64,000 nucleotides of DNA from Ruegeria sp. HKCCD4315 (GCF_013112245.1 NZ_WVRN01000001.1:3104501-3168500), one strand, 5' to 3'; positions 35,303-44,125 are shown, counted from the stretch's first letter. Program-made: numbers and translations. The notes: generated from the sequence alone by a model not told the origin.

Positions 35303-35315
35303 TGTTTGTCAAACA
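35303..35315. promoter_or_regulatory. Palindrome between dehydratase and LOG gene
   Basis: TGTTTG and CAAACA form a perfect inverted repeat around one base in the 79-bp divergent region. On the minus strand it includes TTGACA, a possible -35 for the dehydratase gene, so a bound factor could control that promoter. Confidence 0.35.
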
Positions 35316-35337
35316 CGCAAGCAGGGATCGATCACCT

Positions 35338-36180
35338 ATGAGAGAAGACCGCCACAACCCGTTCCGCGACGCGCAGACCGACCGCTCGACCGCGAGTGAG
35401 GTTCCGGACACGCCGCAGACGCGTTCACCTGCCTATCGCCTTGCCTTTGCCGATGACGAATTCCTGTGCCGGGACGAATTGCGCCCGGTGCGTCTGCAAC
35501 TGGAATTGCTGAAGCCCGAGATGATCATGACCGAGCGCGACATCACCTCGACCATTGTGATGTTCGGCGGCGCGCGCATTCCGGAACCGTCGCAGAAACA
35601 CACCGCTCGAACAGAGACTTTGGCCGGGTTGTCACAATATTACGATGAGGCGCGTGAGTTCTCGCGGCTAATGACCGAAAAGTCAAACGAAACCGGATGC
35701 CGTGAGAACGTCATCGTCACCGGCGGTGGTCCCGGTGTGATGGAGGCCGGAAACCGTGGCGCGCAGGACGCGGGTGGGTGTTCGATCGGCTTGAATATCG
35801 TGCTGCCGCATGAACAGGCGCCGAACCTCTATGTGACGCCGGACCTCAGCTTCAACTTCCATTACTTTGCCATTCGCAAGATGCATTTCCTGATGCGCGC
35901 CCGCGCCATCACCATCTTCCCCGGCGGTTTTGGCACCATGGATGAACTGTTCGAATCCCTGACCCTGATCCAGACCGGGCGGATGGACCGCGTGCCCTTC
36001 CTGCTGTTTGGCCGCGAATTCTGGGAAAAGGTCATCAATTGGGAAGCGCTGGCCGATGCCGGCACCATCTCGGACGAAGACCTCGACCTGTTCCGCTTTG
36101 TCGACACTGCGCAAGAGGCGGTCGAGATCATCGAGAACTGGGAACCCGCCCCGCCCCGCGACGAAATTCCGGGGCGCTGA
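35338..36180 (+). CDS. LOG-family phosphoribohydrolase-like protein
   Basis: The 280-residue protein has the LOG-family signatures VTGGGPGVMEAGNRGAQD and FPGGFGTMDELFESLTLIQ in a lysine-decarboxylase-like Rossmann fold. LOG enzymes split nucleoside 5'-monophosphates into base and ribose phosphate; in plants they activate cytokinins, and bacterial members may recycle damaged nucleotides. The N-terminal 70 residues are an extra charged extension. It is followed three bases later by the cystathionine-lyase-like gene, so they are probably cotranscribed. Confidence 0.88.
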   Translation: MREDRHNPFRDAQTDRSTASEVPDTPQTRSPAYRLAFADDEFLCRDELRPVRLQLELLKPEMIMTERDITSTIVMFGGARIPEPSQKHTARTETLAGLSQYYDEAREFSRLMTEKSNETGCRENVIVTGGGPGVMEAGNRGAQDAGGCSIGLNIVLPHEQAPNLYVTPDLSFNFHYFAIRKMHFLMRARAITIFPGGFGTMDELFESLTLIQTGRMDRVPFLLFGREFWEKVINWEALADAGTISDEDLDLFRFVDTAQEAVEIIENWEPAPPRDEIPGR

Positions 36181-36183
36181 GCT

Positions 36184-37281
36184 ATGGCTTCTAAAACCGG
36201 AGAGATGCTGCACCTGCGCGGCAACGCGTTGAACGCCGGTGAGCCGGTAACCCTGCCGCTGACCCAAAGCAGCATGTACCACCTGCCCGGCGTGACAGAA
36301 GGTTTGCGGACTTATGGCCGCGTCGACAACCCAACCTGGGAGCATCTGGAACATGTTCTGGCCCATCTGGAGGACGCACCCTGCCTGACATTCCCTTCGG
36401 GGATGGCAGCGATCTCGGCAGCGTTGTTCGCGACCCTCAAGGCCGGATCACGCCTGCTGATCCCGTCGGACGGGTACTACGTGACACGCCTGCTGGCCAA
36501 TCGTTTCCTTTCACGTCTGGACGTGACCGTTGAGGAACGACCCACTGTCGCCTTTACCAACGGCGGTTTTGGTGGGTTCGATGTTGTCTTTGTAGAAAGC
36601 CCCTCGAACCCCGGTTTGGATATGATCGATCTGGCAGTGGTTGCCGAACAGGTGCGCGCCGCCGGGGGAGTGACAATTGCCGACAACACGACGATGACCC
36701 CGCTGGGTCAACGCCCACTGGAACTGGGCATTGATGTGGTTGTCTCGTCAGATACCAAGGCGATGGGCGGGCATTCCGACATGCTGATGGGCCATGTGGC
36801 CTGCCGCAACAACGATATCATGGAACGGGTCGAGGAATGGCGAAAAGTGTCCGGATCAATCCCCGGACCGCATGAGGCGTGGCTGCTGCATCGCGGGCTG
36901 GAAACGCTGGATGTACGCTTCGACCGCATGTGTAGCTCGGCACAGGTATTAGCGGAACAATTGGCGGCACACCCCGCAGTGAAACAGGTCCGCTATCCAG
37001 GTCTGCCGGGCGATCCATCCCACAAGCTGGCGCAGGCACAGACGGCACGCTTTGGGTTTCTGCTGTCCCTGACACTGGAAAGTGAAGAGAAAGCCGAAGC
37101 CTTCATTAACGATTGCCCTCTTCTGCGCTCCGCCACTTCTTTCGGGGGCGTCCACAGTTCAGCCGAACGTCGCGCGCGATGGGGCGACGATGTCGATCCC
37201 GCCTTCATCCGCCTGTCCGTCGGATGCGAACCTGTAGAAGAACTGTGGCAAGCCATCGAGGCCAGCTTGAACGCGCTATGA
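36184..37281 (+). CDS. metC: Cystathionine beta-lyase (MetC-like) PLP enzyme
   Basis: The 365-residue enzyme belongs to the Cys/Met-metabolism PLP family. The active-site segment SSDTKAMGGHSDMLMG holds the PLP lysine, and YGRVDNPTWEHLEHVLAHLE, LTFPSGMAAISAAL and GIDVVVSSD are family-typical. The likely reaction is cystathionine cleavage to homocysteine, but gamma-lyases and other members look alike. It abuts the LOG gene (3-bp gap) and converges directly on the next gene, whose stop is adjacent. The gene symbol reflects the most likely assignment. Confidence 0.75.
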   Translation: MASKTGEMLHLRGNALNAGEPVTLPLTQSSMYHLPGVTEGLRTYGRVDNPTWEHLEHVLAHLEDAPCLTFPSGMAAISAALFATLKAGSRLLIPSDGYYVTRLLANRFLSRLDVTVEERPTVAFTNGGFGGFDVVFVESPSNPGLDMIDLAVVAEQVRAAGGVTIADNTTMTPLGQRPLELGIDVVVSSDTKAMGGHSDMLMGHVACRNNDIMERVEEWRKVSGSIPGPHEAWLLHRGLETLDVRFDRMCSSAQVLAEQLAAHPAVKQVRYPGLPGDPSHKLAQAQTARFGFLLSLTLESEEKAEAFINDCPLLRSATSFGGVHSSAERRARWGDDVDPAFIRLSVGCEPVEELWQAIEASLNAL

Positions 37282-37665
37282 TTACTTCTTGGCTTCGCGC
37301 AGTTCTTTGAACACGTAGATCGGCAGCACAACGCTGGCGATCAGCGCCCCCAGCCAGACCAACAGCGTTGCTCCCAACAGGTTCGCAACTCCACCTACGG
37401 TCAGCCCAGCGGTTATCAGATCAGTCACCAACAGGCCCACAAAGGTCACGATCAAAGCAATCCCGCCCTTCAGCGCAGGCGCTTTCTTTTCACCCAGCTT
37501 CAGGATCAGGGGTTCGGCAATCAGCTGCACGACGGTGAAGACGATTACAACGACGATGAAAGAGATCGGCTTGATCGCAAATCCTGACAGTATCAGCGAG
37601 GCAAGCAACAACCCAATGGCATTCCCTGCCAGCAAGGCCAAAGCCGATTTAATTCTACGCGACAT
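37282..37665 (-). CDS. Small four-helix membrane protein (phage-holin-superfamily-like)
   Basis: The 127-residue protein consists of four hydrophobic segments: about 8-28, 34-54, 68-88 and 96-118, with short charged loops. Such proteins are often annotated as phage-holin family or as putative membrane proteins. GGAG eight bases before the ATG at 37665 supports the start. No phage gene is nearby, so a lytic role is unlikely. The 160-bp region upstream, shared with the CbpA gene, contains the 19-bp near-palindrome at 37730-37748. Confidence 0.7.
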   Translation of the reverse strand: MSRRIKSALALLAGNAIGLLLASLILSGFAIKPISFIVVVIVFTVVQLIAEPLILKLGEKKAPALKGGIALIVTFVGLLVTDLITAGLTVGGVANLLGATLLVWLGALIASVVLPIYVFKELREAKK

Positions 37666-37729
37666 GTGACGATCTCCGTCAATCAACAATTAGAAACATG
37701 CAGATGTTAACAGACCTGCAGGATTTTAC

Positions 37730-37748
37730 GAGGCAATTCAATCGCCTC
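37730..37748. promoter_or_regulatory. Near-palindrome upstream of the cbpA-like gene
   Basis: GAGGC-ATT and AAT-GCCTC arms form a 19-bp near-palindrome (one mismatched pair) in the divergent region between the membrane-protein and CbpA genes. A possible promoter TTGACC-N16-TAGAAC follows at 37755-37782. No factor is known. Confidence 0.35.
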
Positions 37749-37825
37749 TTCCTTTTGACCCGTTGAAATCGCATGGTAGAACACATTCATCAAGATCAGA
37801 CCTGTCCCTGAGCCATGAGTGTGAG

Positions 37826-38746
37826 ATGAGCGACGATCCCTATTCCGTTCTTGGCGTGGCCAAAGACGCCAGCGCCGCCGAGATCAAGAAAGCCTATCGG
37901 CGCATTGCCAAGGAATGCCATCCGGACCTGAAGCCCGGCGATGCAGAGGCTGAGGCAAAGTTCAAAGCCGCTGCAGCTGCATATGACTTGCTGAAAGACC
38001 CGGAAACCCGTGCCCGGTATGACAATGGTGAGATTGACGCCTCGGGTCAGGAACGCCCGCAACAACAGTACTACCGTGAATATGCTGAAGCCGCTGGAAA
38101 CCCCTATCGCGGACGTCAGGCAGACCCGGACGACATGTCCGACATCTTCGCCGAGTTCATGAGGGGCCGTGGTGGGTTTGGCGGCCAGCGCGGCCATGAG
38201 TTTCACGCGCCGGGGCACAACCTGAACTATTCGCTGCAGATCAGCTTTCTGGATGCCGTATTCGGTGCCAGCCAGAAACTGACCTTGCCAGACGGCGACC
38301 GGATCGAAGTCAAAATCCCCGCAGGTATAACCGATGGCCAAACCATCCGCCTGCGGGGCAAAGGGGCACCGGGATATGGTGAAGGCCCTCCAGGCGATGC
38401 TCTGGTAACTGTTTCGGTGGCCAGTCATCCGGTGTTTGATCGTCAGGGCGACGACATTCACATCAAGCTGCCCATCACCATTGATGAGGCGATTCTGGGT
38501 GGCAAAGTACCGGCCCCTACGATTGATGGCGGCGTGAATGTCAGCGTCCCGGCAGGCACAAGCAGTGGTAAAACCCTGCGATTGCGGGGCAAGGGTGTCA
38601 AAAAACGCGGCTCGTCCGAGCGTGGGGATCAGTTGATCGAACTGACCGTCTCGATGCCCGACACAATCGATGACGATCTGAAACAGTTCATGGAGACCTG
38701 GCGCGAGACGCACAGCTACGACCCGCGGAAAGGAATGCCGTCATGA
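37826..38746 (+). CDS. cbpA: CbpA-like J-domain co-chaperone
   Basis: The 306-residue protein has an N-terminal J domain (YSVLGVAKDASAAEIKKAYR, with the HPD motif in ECHPDLKPGD) and two C-terminal substrate-binding domains typical of DnaJ (SLQISFLDAVFGASQKLTLP, DIHIKLPITIDEAILGG), but no zinc-finger region. This is the CbpA design: it stimulates DnaK and can bind DNA. The start at 37826 is at the second candidate ATG. It overlaps the next gene by four bases; CbpM there is its regulator. Confidence 0.9.
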   Translation: MSDDPYSVLGVAKDASAAEIKKAYRRIAKECHPDLKPGDAEAEAKFKAAAAAYDLLKDPETRARYDNGEIDASGQERPQQQYYREYAEAAGNPYRGRQADPDDMSDIFAEFMRGRGGFGGQRGHEFHAPGHNLNYSLQISFLDAVFGASQKLTLPDGDRIEVKIPAGITDGQTIRLRGKGAPGYGEGPPGDALVTVSVASHPVFDRQGDDIHIKLPITIDEAILGGKVPAPTIDGGVNVSVPAGTSSGKTLRLRGKGVKKRGSSERGDQLIELTVSMPDTIDDDLKQFMETWRETHSYDPRKGMPS

Positions 38747-39081
38747 CCTTGACCGAGAAGGAACTGATCGAAACCGTCGCCCGACTGACCTCGGACCGAC
38801 TGACCGAGTATCTGGCGGCAGAGATTGTGATCCCCGAACAATCAGACCAAGGGCTGATCTATCACAGTATCGACGTCGCCCGTCTGGAACTGGCCTGCGA
38901 GTTGCACGAACAGTACGACATGGAGGCGGATGCGCTGTCGATGATGATCTCACTGATTGATCAGATGCACGGGCTGCGGGCCGAACTGCGCGAGGTTCTG
39001 AACGCGGTCGAGGCTCAACCCGAACCGGTGCGTCAGCAACTGGTTGAAGTGATCGGCACAGCGCGATTCCGTCGCAGATAA
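38743..39081 (+). CDS. cbpM: CbpM-like chaperone modulator
   Basis: The 112-residue protein matches the CbpM/YccV-type modulator of CbpA: a short winged segment, IDVARLELACELHEQYDMEA and LSMMISLIDQMHGLRAELRE. CbpM binds the J domain of CbpA and blocks its interaction with DnaK. Its ATG overlaps the cbpA stop (ATGA), so translation is coupled and stoichiometry controlled. The next gene (U32) follows after 63 bp in the same direction. Confidence 0.82.
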   Translation: MTLTEKELIETVARLTSDRLTEYLAAEIVIPEQSDQGLIYHSIDVARLELACELHEQYDMEADALSMMISLIDQMHGLRAELREVLNAVEAQPEPVRQQLVEVIGTARFRRR

Positions 39082-39144
39082 CGGGGTTTTGGACTCGGCC
39101 TATATGGCGTAGAAGGCCGCCTTGATCCTTTGCCAGGTGGCCAA

Positions 39145-40803
39145 ATGACCCAGTCCCGATCCGAATTGCTGATGCCTGCGGGCAATCTGCGCAAGTTGAA
39201 GCTCGCCATCCTTTACGGCGCAGACGCGGTGTATCTGGGCACACCCGATATGTCGTTGCGCACGAAATCCGAGTTCTCGCTGGACGAGGTGATCGAAGGA
39301 ATTGAGTTCTGCCATAGCCATGGCCGACGCGCCTATCTGACGCTGAACCTGTTTTCGCACAACAAAGACATCCCGAAACTGGATGAATATATCGACACGG
39401 TGCGCAAGGTGCAGCCCGACGGGCTGATCATTGCTGATCCGGGTGTGTTCCAATATGTCCGCGAACGCGCACCCGAACTGCCGCTGCATATCTCGACCCA
39501 GGCCAATATCTGTTCCTGGCTGTCGGTGAAGTTCTGGCAGGACCAGGGCGCAGAACTGGTGGTTCTGGCGCGCGAAGTCTCGTACCCCGAACTTGCAGAA
39601 ATCCGCGAGAAGTGCCCTGACATCAAGCTTGAGGCTTTCGTGCACGGCGCCATGTGCATGACCTATTCCGGTCGTTGCCTGCTGTCGAATTTCATGGCGG
39701 AACGCGGGGCTAACCAGGGCAATTGCGCCAATTCCTGCCGCTGGAACTATGGCCTGAAGCTGCGCCTGAAGGACGGCACACATCAGGAACTGCGCATCAC
39801 CGATGAAAACGCCGACCTGTTTGAATTCCTGCTGGAAGAAGGTTGCCGCCCCGGTGACTTGATGCCCATCGAAGAGGATGACCGGGGGTCATACATCCTG
39901 AACTCGCGCGATCTGTGTATCATGCCGAAGCTGGATGAATACCTGAAGATCGGTGTCGACAGCCTCAAGGTCGAAGGGCGCGGCAAGTCGGAGTATTACG
40001 CCGCCATCGTTGCACGGGCGTATCGGATGGCCATCGATGACTACAACGCCGACCCCGAGAACTGGGACCCGAAGCCCTATATGCGCGAACTGGAAACCGT
40101 CGGAAACCGAGGCTACACTCTCGCCTTCCACGAAGGACGTCTGACCAACTTCGCGCATGACTATGAACACACCGCTTCGATCGCGCAGTGGGAGTATGCG
40201 GGGATCGTCACCGAAGTGACTGAAGACGCCTTTCTGGTCGAGGTGAAGAACAAGCTGGAACCGGGCGACGTGTTGGATTTTGTCTCGCCTATCTCACGCG
40301 ATACGGTTCTGCTGCGGGTCTACGATTTCGAACGCGCGTCTGACGGCAAGCGGCTGGATGTGGTGCATGGCAGCACGAAGACAGCCATCCGGCTGCCTTT
40401 CACCCTGTTCGATCACGAAGACATTGACGATCTGCGCGCGCGCTTCCCGGTTTACTCGGTTCTGCGCAAGGAACGCGCCCTGACCGATGAACACTGGAGC
40501 CGCATTCGTTTCGACAAACTGGTTCAAGGGCTGGAAGCCACGGGCCGCGACAACCCGACGGCTTACGCCCGTCGTCGCGACGAACTGGTTGAAAAGATCG
40601 GCGAGGATGGAAATGAACGCCGGTTCAAGACCAACCGTATCGGCACCGAAGGCTGCTGTGGCAAGGGGTGCAACGGGTGCCTGATCTTCTGGCAGGATGA
40701 GAAATATGCGCTGGCTCGAGAAGTTCTGTCAAAACGCAAACAAGGCGAACAACTCAGCCGCCGCGAGGCGACGGAATTGAAGCTACCGGGCGAACCGGCC
40801 TGA
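39145..40803 (+). CDS. U32-family protein (TrhP/RlhA type)
   Basis: The 552-residue protein is a peptidase-U32-family member with the SELLMPAGNLRKLKLAILYG start, FVHGAMCMTYSGRCLLSNFM, the signature cysteines of GNCANSCRWNYGL, and a Cys-rich tail (EGCCGKGCNGCLIFW). Despite the name, such proteins usually hydroxylate RNA: E. coli relatives make tRNA and rRNA hydroxylations and use an iron-sulfur cluster and prephenate. It is longer than tRNA-type TrhP (about 450 residues). The specific RNA target cannot be read here. The ATG at 39145 is the best start. Confidence 0.85.
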   Translation: MTQSRSELLMPAGNLRKLKLAILYGADAVYLGTPDMSLRTKSEFSLDEVIEGIEFCHSHGRRAYLTLNLFSHNKDIPKLDEYIDTVRKVQPDGLIIADPGVFQYVRERAPELPLHISTQANICSWLSVKFWQDQGAELVVLAREVSYPELAEIREKCPDIKLEAFVHGAMCMTYSGRCLLSNFMAERGANQGNCANSCRWNYGLKLRLKDGTHQELRITDENADLFEFLLEEGCRPGDLMPIEEDDRGSYILNSRDLCIMPKLDEYLKIGVDSLKVEGRGKSEYYAAIVARAYRMAIDDYNADPENWDPKPYMRELETVGNRGYTLAFHEGRLTNFAHDYEHTASIAQWEYAGIVTEVTEDAFLVEVKNKLEPGDVLDFVSPISRDTVLLRVYDFERASDGKRLDVVHGSTKTAIRLPFTLFDHEDIDDLRARFPVYSVLRKERALTDEHWSRIRFDKLVQGLEATGRDNPTAYARRRDELVEKIGEDGNERRFKTNRIGTEGCCGKGCNGCLIFWQDEKYALAREVLSKRKQGEQLSRREATELKLPGEPA

Positions 40804-40808
40804 TCCGG

Positions 40809-41426
40809 TCATTCGCTCTTGCGATACTCCTCCGGCACGTAAAACGTATAGTCGCGATCCGCCACCTGTTCGTGGCAGACATGGCAATAGGCCACTTCAC
40901 CGGCGCGATCACCCAAAGTGTCGCCAAAAACCGAGCCGTCTGGCAGAACCATGATATAACGCCAATCCGCTGTATCCGGGTTCGCCCCGTTTGCCAGTTT
41001 CTCCATTATGAACATAGCGCCGGGGTGAATGTGGCCTTCATCCGTCACCGTCATGCTATCTTTGGCCAGAACCGAACCCATTGGCAGTTCCTCGCCTTCC
41101 AGCAAAGTCGCATAGTTATGAGCCATGCGGTTGGCATAACTGTTCACAAACCGCTGGCCATGAGTTGCTGAAATATAGGGTGCATCGTTGAACAGCGGCC
41201 AGCTTTGGTAGTTCAGGATCAGGTCCAGTTGCGCCGCTGCATAGCCGCGCGCCATTCGACGATTGAGCGACTTGTAATGCCTTAATGCCTCTTCCTTGCT
41301 CAGCTCAGCAGGGTTTTCAATTGCGATATGAGCGTTTTCACTGTCAGCAAAAGCCAAGCCAGAGCCTGTTGCCAATACAAGCACAGCGGTTCCGCTCCGG
41401 ATAATCCTTGAAAAACTTTGGTTCAT
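40809..41426 (-). CDS. Cytochrome P460-family c-type haem protein
   Basis: The 205-residue exported protein has a signal peptide (about 1-27, GTAVLVLATGSGLAFA), a P460-type domain with DWRYIMVLPDGSVFG, and a C-terminal CHVCH haem c attachment site. P460 proteins bind an unusual haem cross-linked to lysine and oxidise hydroxylamine or bind NO, but many homologues only share the fold. Lys residues (e.g. LAKDSMTV) are available but the cross-link cannot be told from sequence. It lies in a 285-bp-flanked spot with no nitrogen-cycle genes in view. Confidence 0.75.
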   Translation of the reverse strand: MNQSFSRIIRSGTAVLVLATGSGLAFADSENAHIAIENPAELSKEEALRHYKSLNRRMARGYAAAQLDLILNYQSWPLFNDAPYISATHGQRFVNSYANRMAHNYATLLEGEELPMGSVLAKDSMTVTDEGHIHPGAMFIMEKLANGANPDTADWRYIMVLPDGSVFGDTLGDRAGEVAYCHVCHEQVADRDYTFYVPEEYRKSE

Positions 41427-41711
41427 AATAGTGGCCCACCTGAAAATCAGTTCGCCTGTGCACCGCTTGACAGCGCATTCGTAAGTCTAGCGGCACCGCA
41501 ATAACTTGCCAGCTTCGGCCCGGTCAGTTCACCGACTTGTGCATCGATTTGAAAAAGCACATGCCAGTGGCGGGCATGGGAAACATAGCAAATTATGCAT
41601 GTGGTTTCAGCACCTGAAACATTAAGTTTACAGGCACACTTATGGCGTGCAGACCGCAGTTGAAATCACCTGTTACGTGATCTGATCAATCCGGGCCCGA
41701 GAAGGAAAACC
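41427..41711. other. Gene-free stretch containing a 7-bp inverted repeat
   Basis: These 285 bases hold no open frame that I can support. The clearest structure is GTTTCAG (41603-41609) and CTGAAAC (41613-41619), a perfect 7-bp inverted repeat with a 3-base loop, between rlmN and the P460 gene. It has no T-run on either side, so an operator is as likely as a 3' hairpin. Confidence 0.5.
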
Positions 41712-42899
41712 TTATTGGCTCAACCCTGTTTCGGCCTCGATCTGTTTGCGGGATTTGCGGGCGCGTTCCGTGGCCGATTTCAGTTGCCCACAGGCTGCCA
41801 TGATATCCTCGCCACGCGTCTTGCGAATGGGCGATGCATAGCCCGCATGGTAGATAATATTCGCAAAAGCCCGGATGCGATTATTCGAGCTGCGCTTATA
41901 CGGCGCGCCGGGCCATTCGTTGAACGGGATCAGGTTGATCTTGGCCGGGATGTTGTGACGCTTGATGTGATCGATCAGGCGGTGTGCATCCTCATCACTG
42001 TCGTTGACGCCATCCAGCATCACGTATTCAAAGGTAATCCGTTCCGAGTTCGACGCATTGGGATAGCTGGCCAGCGCCTGCAGCAATTCTTCAATGTTCC
42101 AACGCTTGTTGATCGGCACCAGCACGTCGCGGGTCTCATCCGTGGTGGCATGGAATGAGATCGCCAGCAAACAGCCGATTTCCTCAGCCGTGCGCGCGAT
42201 CTCGGGCACCACGCCCGACGTCGACAGCGTGATACGGCGGCGCGACAGGGAAATCCCCTCTGGGTCCATCGCGATTTTCATCGCGTCGCGGACGTTTTCG
42301 AAATTGTAAAGCGGCTCGCCCATACCCATCAGAACGATGTTCGACAGCAGGCGCGTTTCATCCTTGGGCGCGCCGGGGGTGGGCCATTCGTCAAGGTCAT
42401 CGCGGGCCATCATGACCTGACCGACGATCTCGGCCGCTGTCAGATTGCGCACCAGTTTCTGCGTGCCCGTGTGGCAGAACGAACAAGTCAGCGTGCACCC
42501 GACCTGAGACGAGATACAGAGCGTGCCGCGATCTTCTTCGGGGATATAGACGACCTCAACCTCATGCCCGCCAGCAATACGGCAAAGATATTTGCGGGTG
42601 CCGTCCTCGGACACCTGGCGGGTCACAACTTCGGGGATTTCGATCACGAAATGCTCGGCCAGTTGCGCGCGGTAGGCTTTGGCCAGATTGGTCATCTCGG
42701 CAAAGTCGCGCACACCCCATTGATAGATCCACTGCCAGATCTGACCGGTGCGCATCTTTGCCTGCTTTTCCGGCGTGCCATGTTCGATCAGAACGGCACG
42801 CAACTGGTCGCGGGTCAGCCCGACAAGGTTGATCTTGCCCTCAGGCAGCTTGCGAGGGAGGGTCAGGACATCTTGAGTGATCGGCGCTTTGGGCGACAT
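41712..42899 (-). CDS. rlmN: Dual-specificity RNA methyltransferase RlmN
   Basis: The 395-residue radical-SAM enzyme methylates C2 of A2503 in 23S rRNA and A37 in some tRNAs. The cluster motif CTLTCSFC (Cys-x3-Cys-x2-Cys) follows LCISSQVG; the methyl-transfer Cys lies in [10 protein letters not shown] near the C terminus. [16 protein letters not shown] and [18 protein letters not shown] are SAM-contact blocks. I start it at the ATG at 42899; 44 upstream in-frame codons are not conserved-looking. It precedes nothing cotranscribed in view; the 43075-43242 gene ends 175 bp upstream with its own terminator. Confidence 0.96.
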   Translation of the reverse strand: MSPKAPITQDVLTLPRKLPEGKINLVGLTRDQLRAVLIEHGTPEKQAKMRTGQIWQWIYQWGVRDFAEMTNLAKAYRAQLAEHFVIEIPEVVTRQVSEDGTRKYLCRIAGGHEVEVVYIPEEDRGTLCISSQVGCTLTCSFCHTGTQKLVRNLTAAEIVGQVMMARDDLDEWPTPGAPKDETRLLSNIVLMGMGEPLYNFENVRDAMKIAMDPEGISLSRRRITLSTSGVVPEIARTAEEIGCLLAISFHATTDETRDVLVPINKRWNIEELLQALASYPNASNSERITFEYVMLDGVNDSDEDAHRLIDHIKRHNIPAKINLIPFNEWPGAPYKRSSNNRIRAFANIIYHAGYASPIRKTRGEDIMAACGQLKSATERARKSRKQIEAETGLSQ

Positions 42900-43005
42900 T
42901 TTGGGCTCTCTGAGGCGTATCTCGAAGGATTCTGGCTTGGGATGCGCCTCTATATAGGAACCTGCGCAAAGATCAAAAGGATTCGTGACAATTGGCGGAC
43001 CTGCA

Positions 43006-43037
43006 CAGAAAAGCCGCAGTAACGGTGTCACTGCGGC
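43006..43037 (-). terminator. Terminator of the small lipoprotein gene
   Basis: GCCGCAGT and ACTGCGGC form an 8-bp stem with a 9-base loop. On the minus strand the stem is followed by TTTTCTGT. It lies about 38 bases past the lipoprotein stop. Confidence 0.82.
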
Positions 43038-43074
43038 CTTCGGCTTGTTTCAATCCGTGCAGATCAAAGCCCGA

Positions 43075-43242
43075 TCAGACACCTGCCGGCGGAATGTAGC
43101 AATCTTCGGCATCCAGAGTCTTAACCGGGTCTTCCGGACCGCACTGTTCGCCAGTCACCGGGTATGTCTCACCTGTGTTTTCACAAGCGCTTAGCACCAT
43201 GGCCGAGATCATCATGAGCGCAGCAAGAAATTTGTTCAGCAT
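43075..43242 (-). CDS. 55-residue lipoprotein
   Basis: This short gene encodes MLNKFLAALMMISAM followed by the lipobox LSAC, giving a lipidated Cys at residue 20. The mature part is about 36 residues with two further cysteines (EQCGPED and EDCYIPPA), possibly a disulfide. A strong AAGGAG lies seven bases before the ATG. A terminator follows. At 55 codons it is easily missed by length-filtered gene calling, yet the signal, lipobox and ribosome site are all good. No function is known; it lies next to an IalB-like exported protein. Confidence 0.82.
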   Translation of the reverse strand: MLNKFLAALMMISAMVLSACENTGETYPVTGEQCGPEDPVKTLDAEDCYIPPAGV

Positions 43243-43353
43243 CGGGGCAACTCCTTCGTTTCCTCTGAACTAATTAGTTCAAAAAGAGCGAGAGCTTACT
43301 TTGATACGGATCAAGTGCGGGCGCGGACGTAGCGTAATGCTGGCGCGCCGGAC

Positions 43354-43390
43354 AGCATAAAAAAGAAAAGCCCCGCCATACCGACGGGGC
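43354..43390 (-). terminator. Terminator of the IalB-like gene
   Basis: GCCCCG (43370-43375) and CGGGGC (43385-43390) form a GC stem with a 9-base loop. On the minus strand it is followed by a T-rich run (CTTTTCTTTTTT). Confidence 0.85.
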
Positions 43391-43410
43391 CTGCACCGAA
43401 ATACGCTGAC

Positions 43411-43947
43411 TTAATTGGTGCAGCGTTGCTTCGCATCGTCAATTGCCGCAGTAAAGCCCAGCAACGAGAACGTGTCTTTCGTCTGCGTCCCGCGTTCCGA
43501 GCGCGCCGTTAGAACAGCCTCGTTCCCGCGCTTCATCGCTTCGATCACTTTGGGTTCCTGCCCTTGTGTCGAAGGCCAGGCCCATTCGCCATCGGTTATG
43601 AATTCGAATTCGGCGTCGTCGATCTTGACGTTGACGGTCGAACCCGCCGCAAACGGATACCCACCCGTAAACGACACTGTTCCATTTACGTCCTCACCGG
43701 GGCGGAACACCACGAACAGCAAAATGTCACTACGCCGCACGGACACCACGCGACCGCCGCGCGTATTGACGGTTTCATCCGGGGTTGCAACGCTCCAGCA
43801 TTCTGTTGGGTCTTCTTCGACAAAGACGCTCCAATCCGTCTTCACGGCAACACGGTTGGTGCTGCTTGCCTGCTGAGCGATTGCAGTTGTCGTGACCGTC
43901 CCTGCCAAAGACAGGCCCGCAATCACACGAACGAGCATTGATCCCAT
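43411..43947 (-). CDS. IalB-family exported protein
   Basis: The 178-residue protein has a signal peptide (about 1-25, IAGLSLAGTVTTTAIAQ) and the IalB-like beta domain: DWSVFVEEDPTECWSVATP, FRPGEDVNGTVSFTGGYPF and SLLGFTAAIDDAKQRC. IalB was named for Bartonella erythrocyte invasion, but homologues are common in free-living Alphaproteobacteria, where the role is unknown. The ATG at 43947 has AGGAGG eight bases upstream; an ATG three codons later is less well placed. Confidence 0.85.
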   Translation of the reverse strand: MGSMLVRVIAGLSLAGTVTTTAIAQQASSTNRVAVKTDWSVFVEEDPTECWSVATPDETVNTRGGRVVSVRRSDILLFVVFRPGEDVNGTVSFTGGYPFAAGSTVNVKIDDAEFEFITDGEWAWPSTQGQEPKVIEAMKRGNEAVLTARSERGTQTKDTFSLLGFTAAIDDAKQRCTN

Positions 43948-44067
43948 TTGTCCAGCCTCCTAGCTCGACCCATACCTCAAACCCATCGGACATGGCTGCG
44001 AACCCTTCTGGCCCGTCTATTCCGTTGCGCATTCCGATGATTGCCGACATACACACACTAACGCAGA

Positions 44068-44084
44068 TTTCGCCACAGGCGAAA
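44068..44084. promoter_or_regulatory. 7-bp inverted repeat upstream of asparaginase gene
   Basis: TTTCGCC and GGCGAAA pair around ACA in the region between the divergent IalB-like and asparaginase genes, about 42 bases before the asparaginase start. It may be an operator or a leader hairpin. Confidence 0.35.
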
Positions 44085-44125
44085 GGGCGATTGGCAGAAT
44101 TTTGCGCATAATTTCGGAGGTCCAG

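Noticed and set aside
37282..37665. Phage holin annotation as a sign of a prophage
   Set aside because: No integrase, terminase, capsid, attachment repeat or composition change is nearby; the protein is only a small four-helix membrane protein.
41603..41619. GTTTCAG-CAC-CTGAAAC as the terminator of rlmN
   Set aside because: It has no T-run in either direction and is about 95 bases from the rlmN stop; I keep it only as an unexplained inverted repeat.
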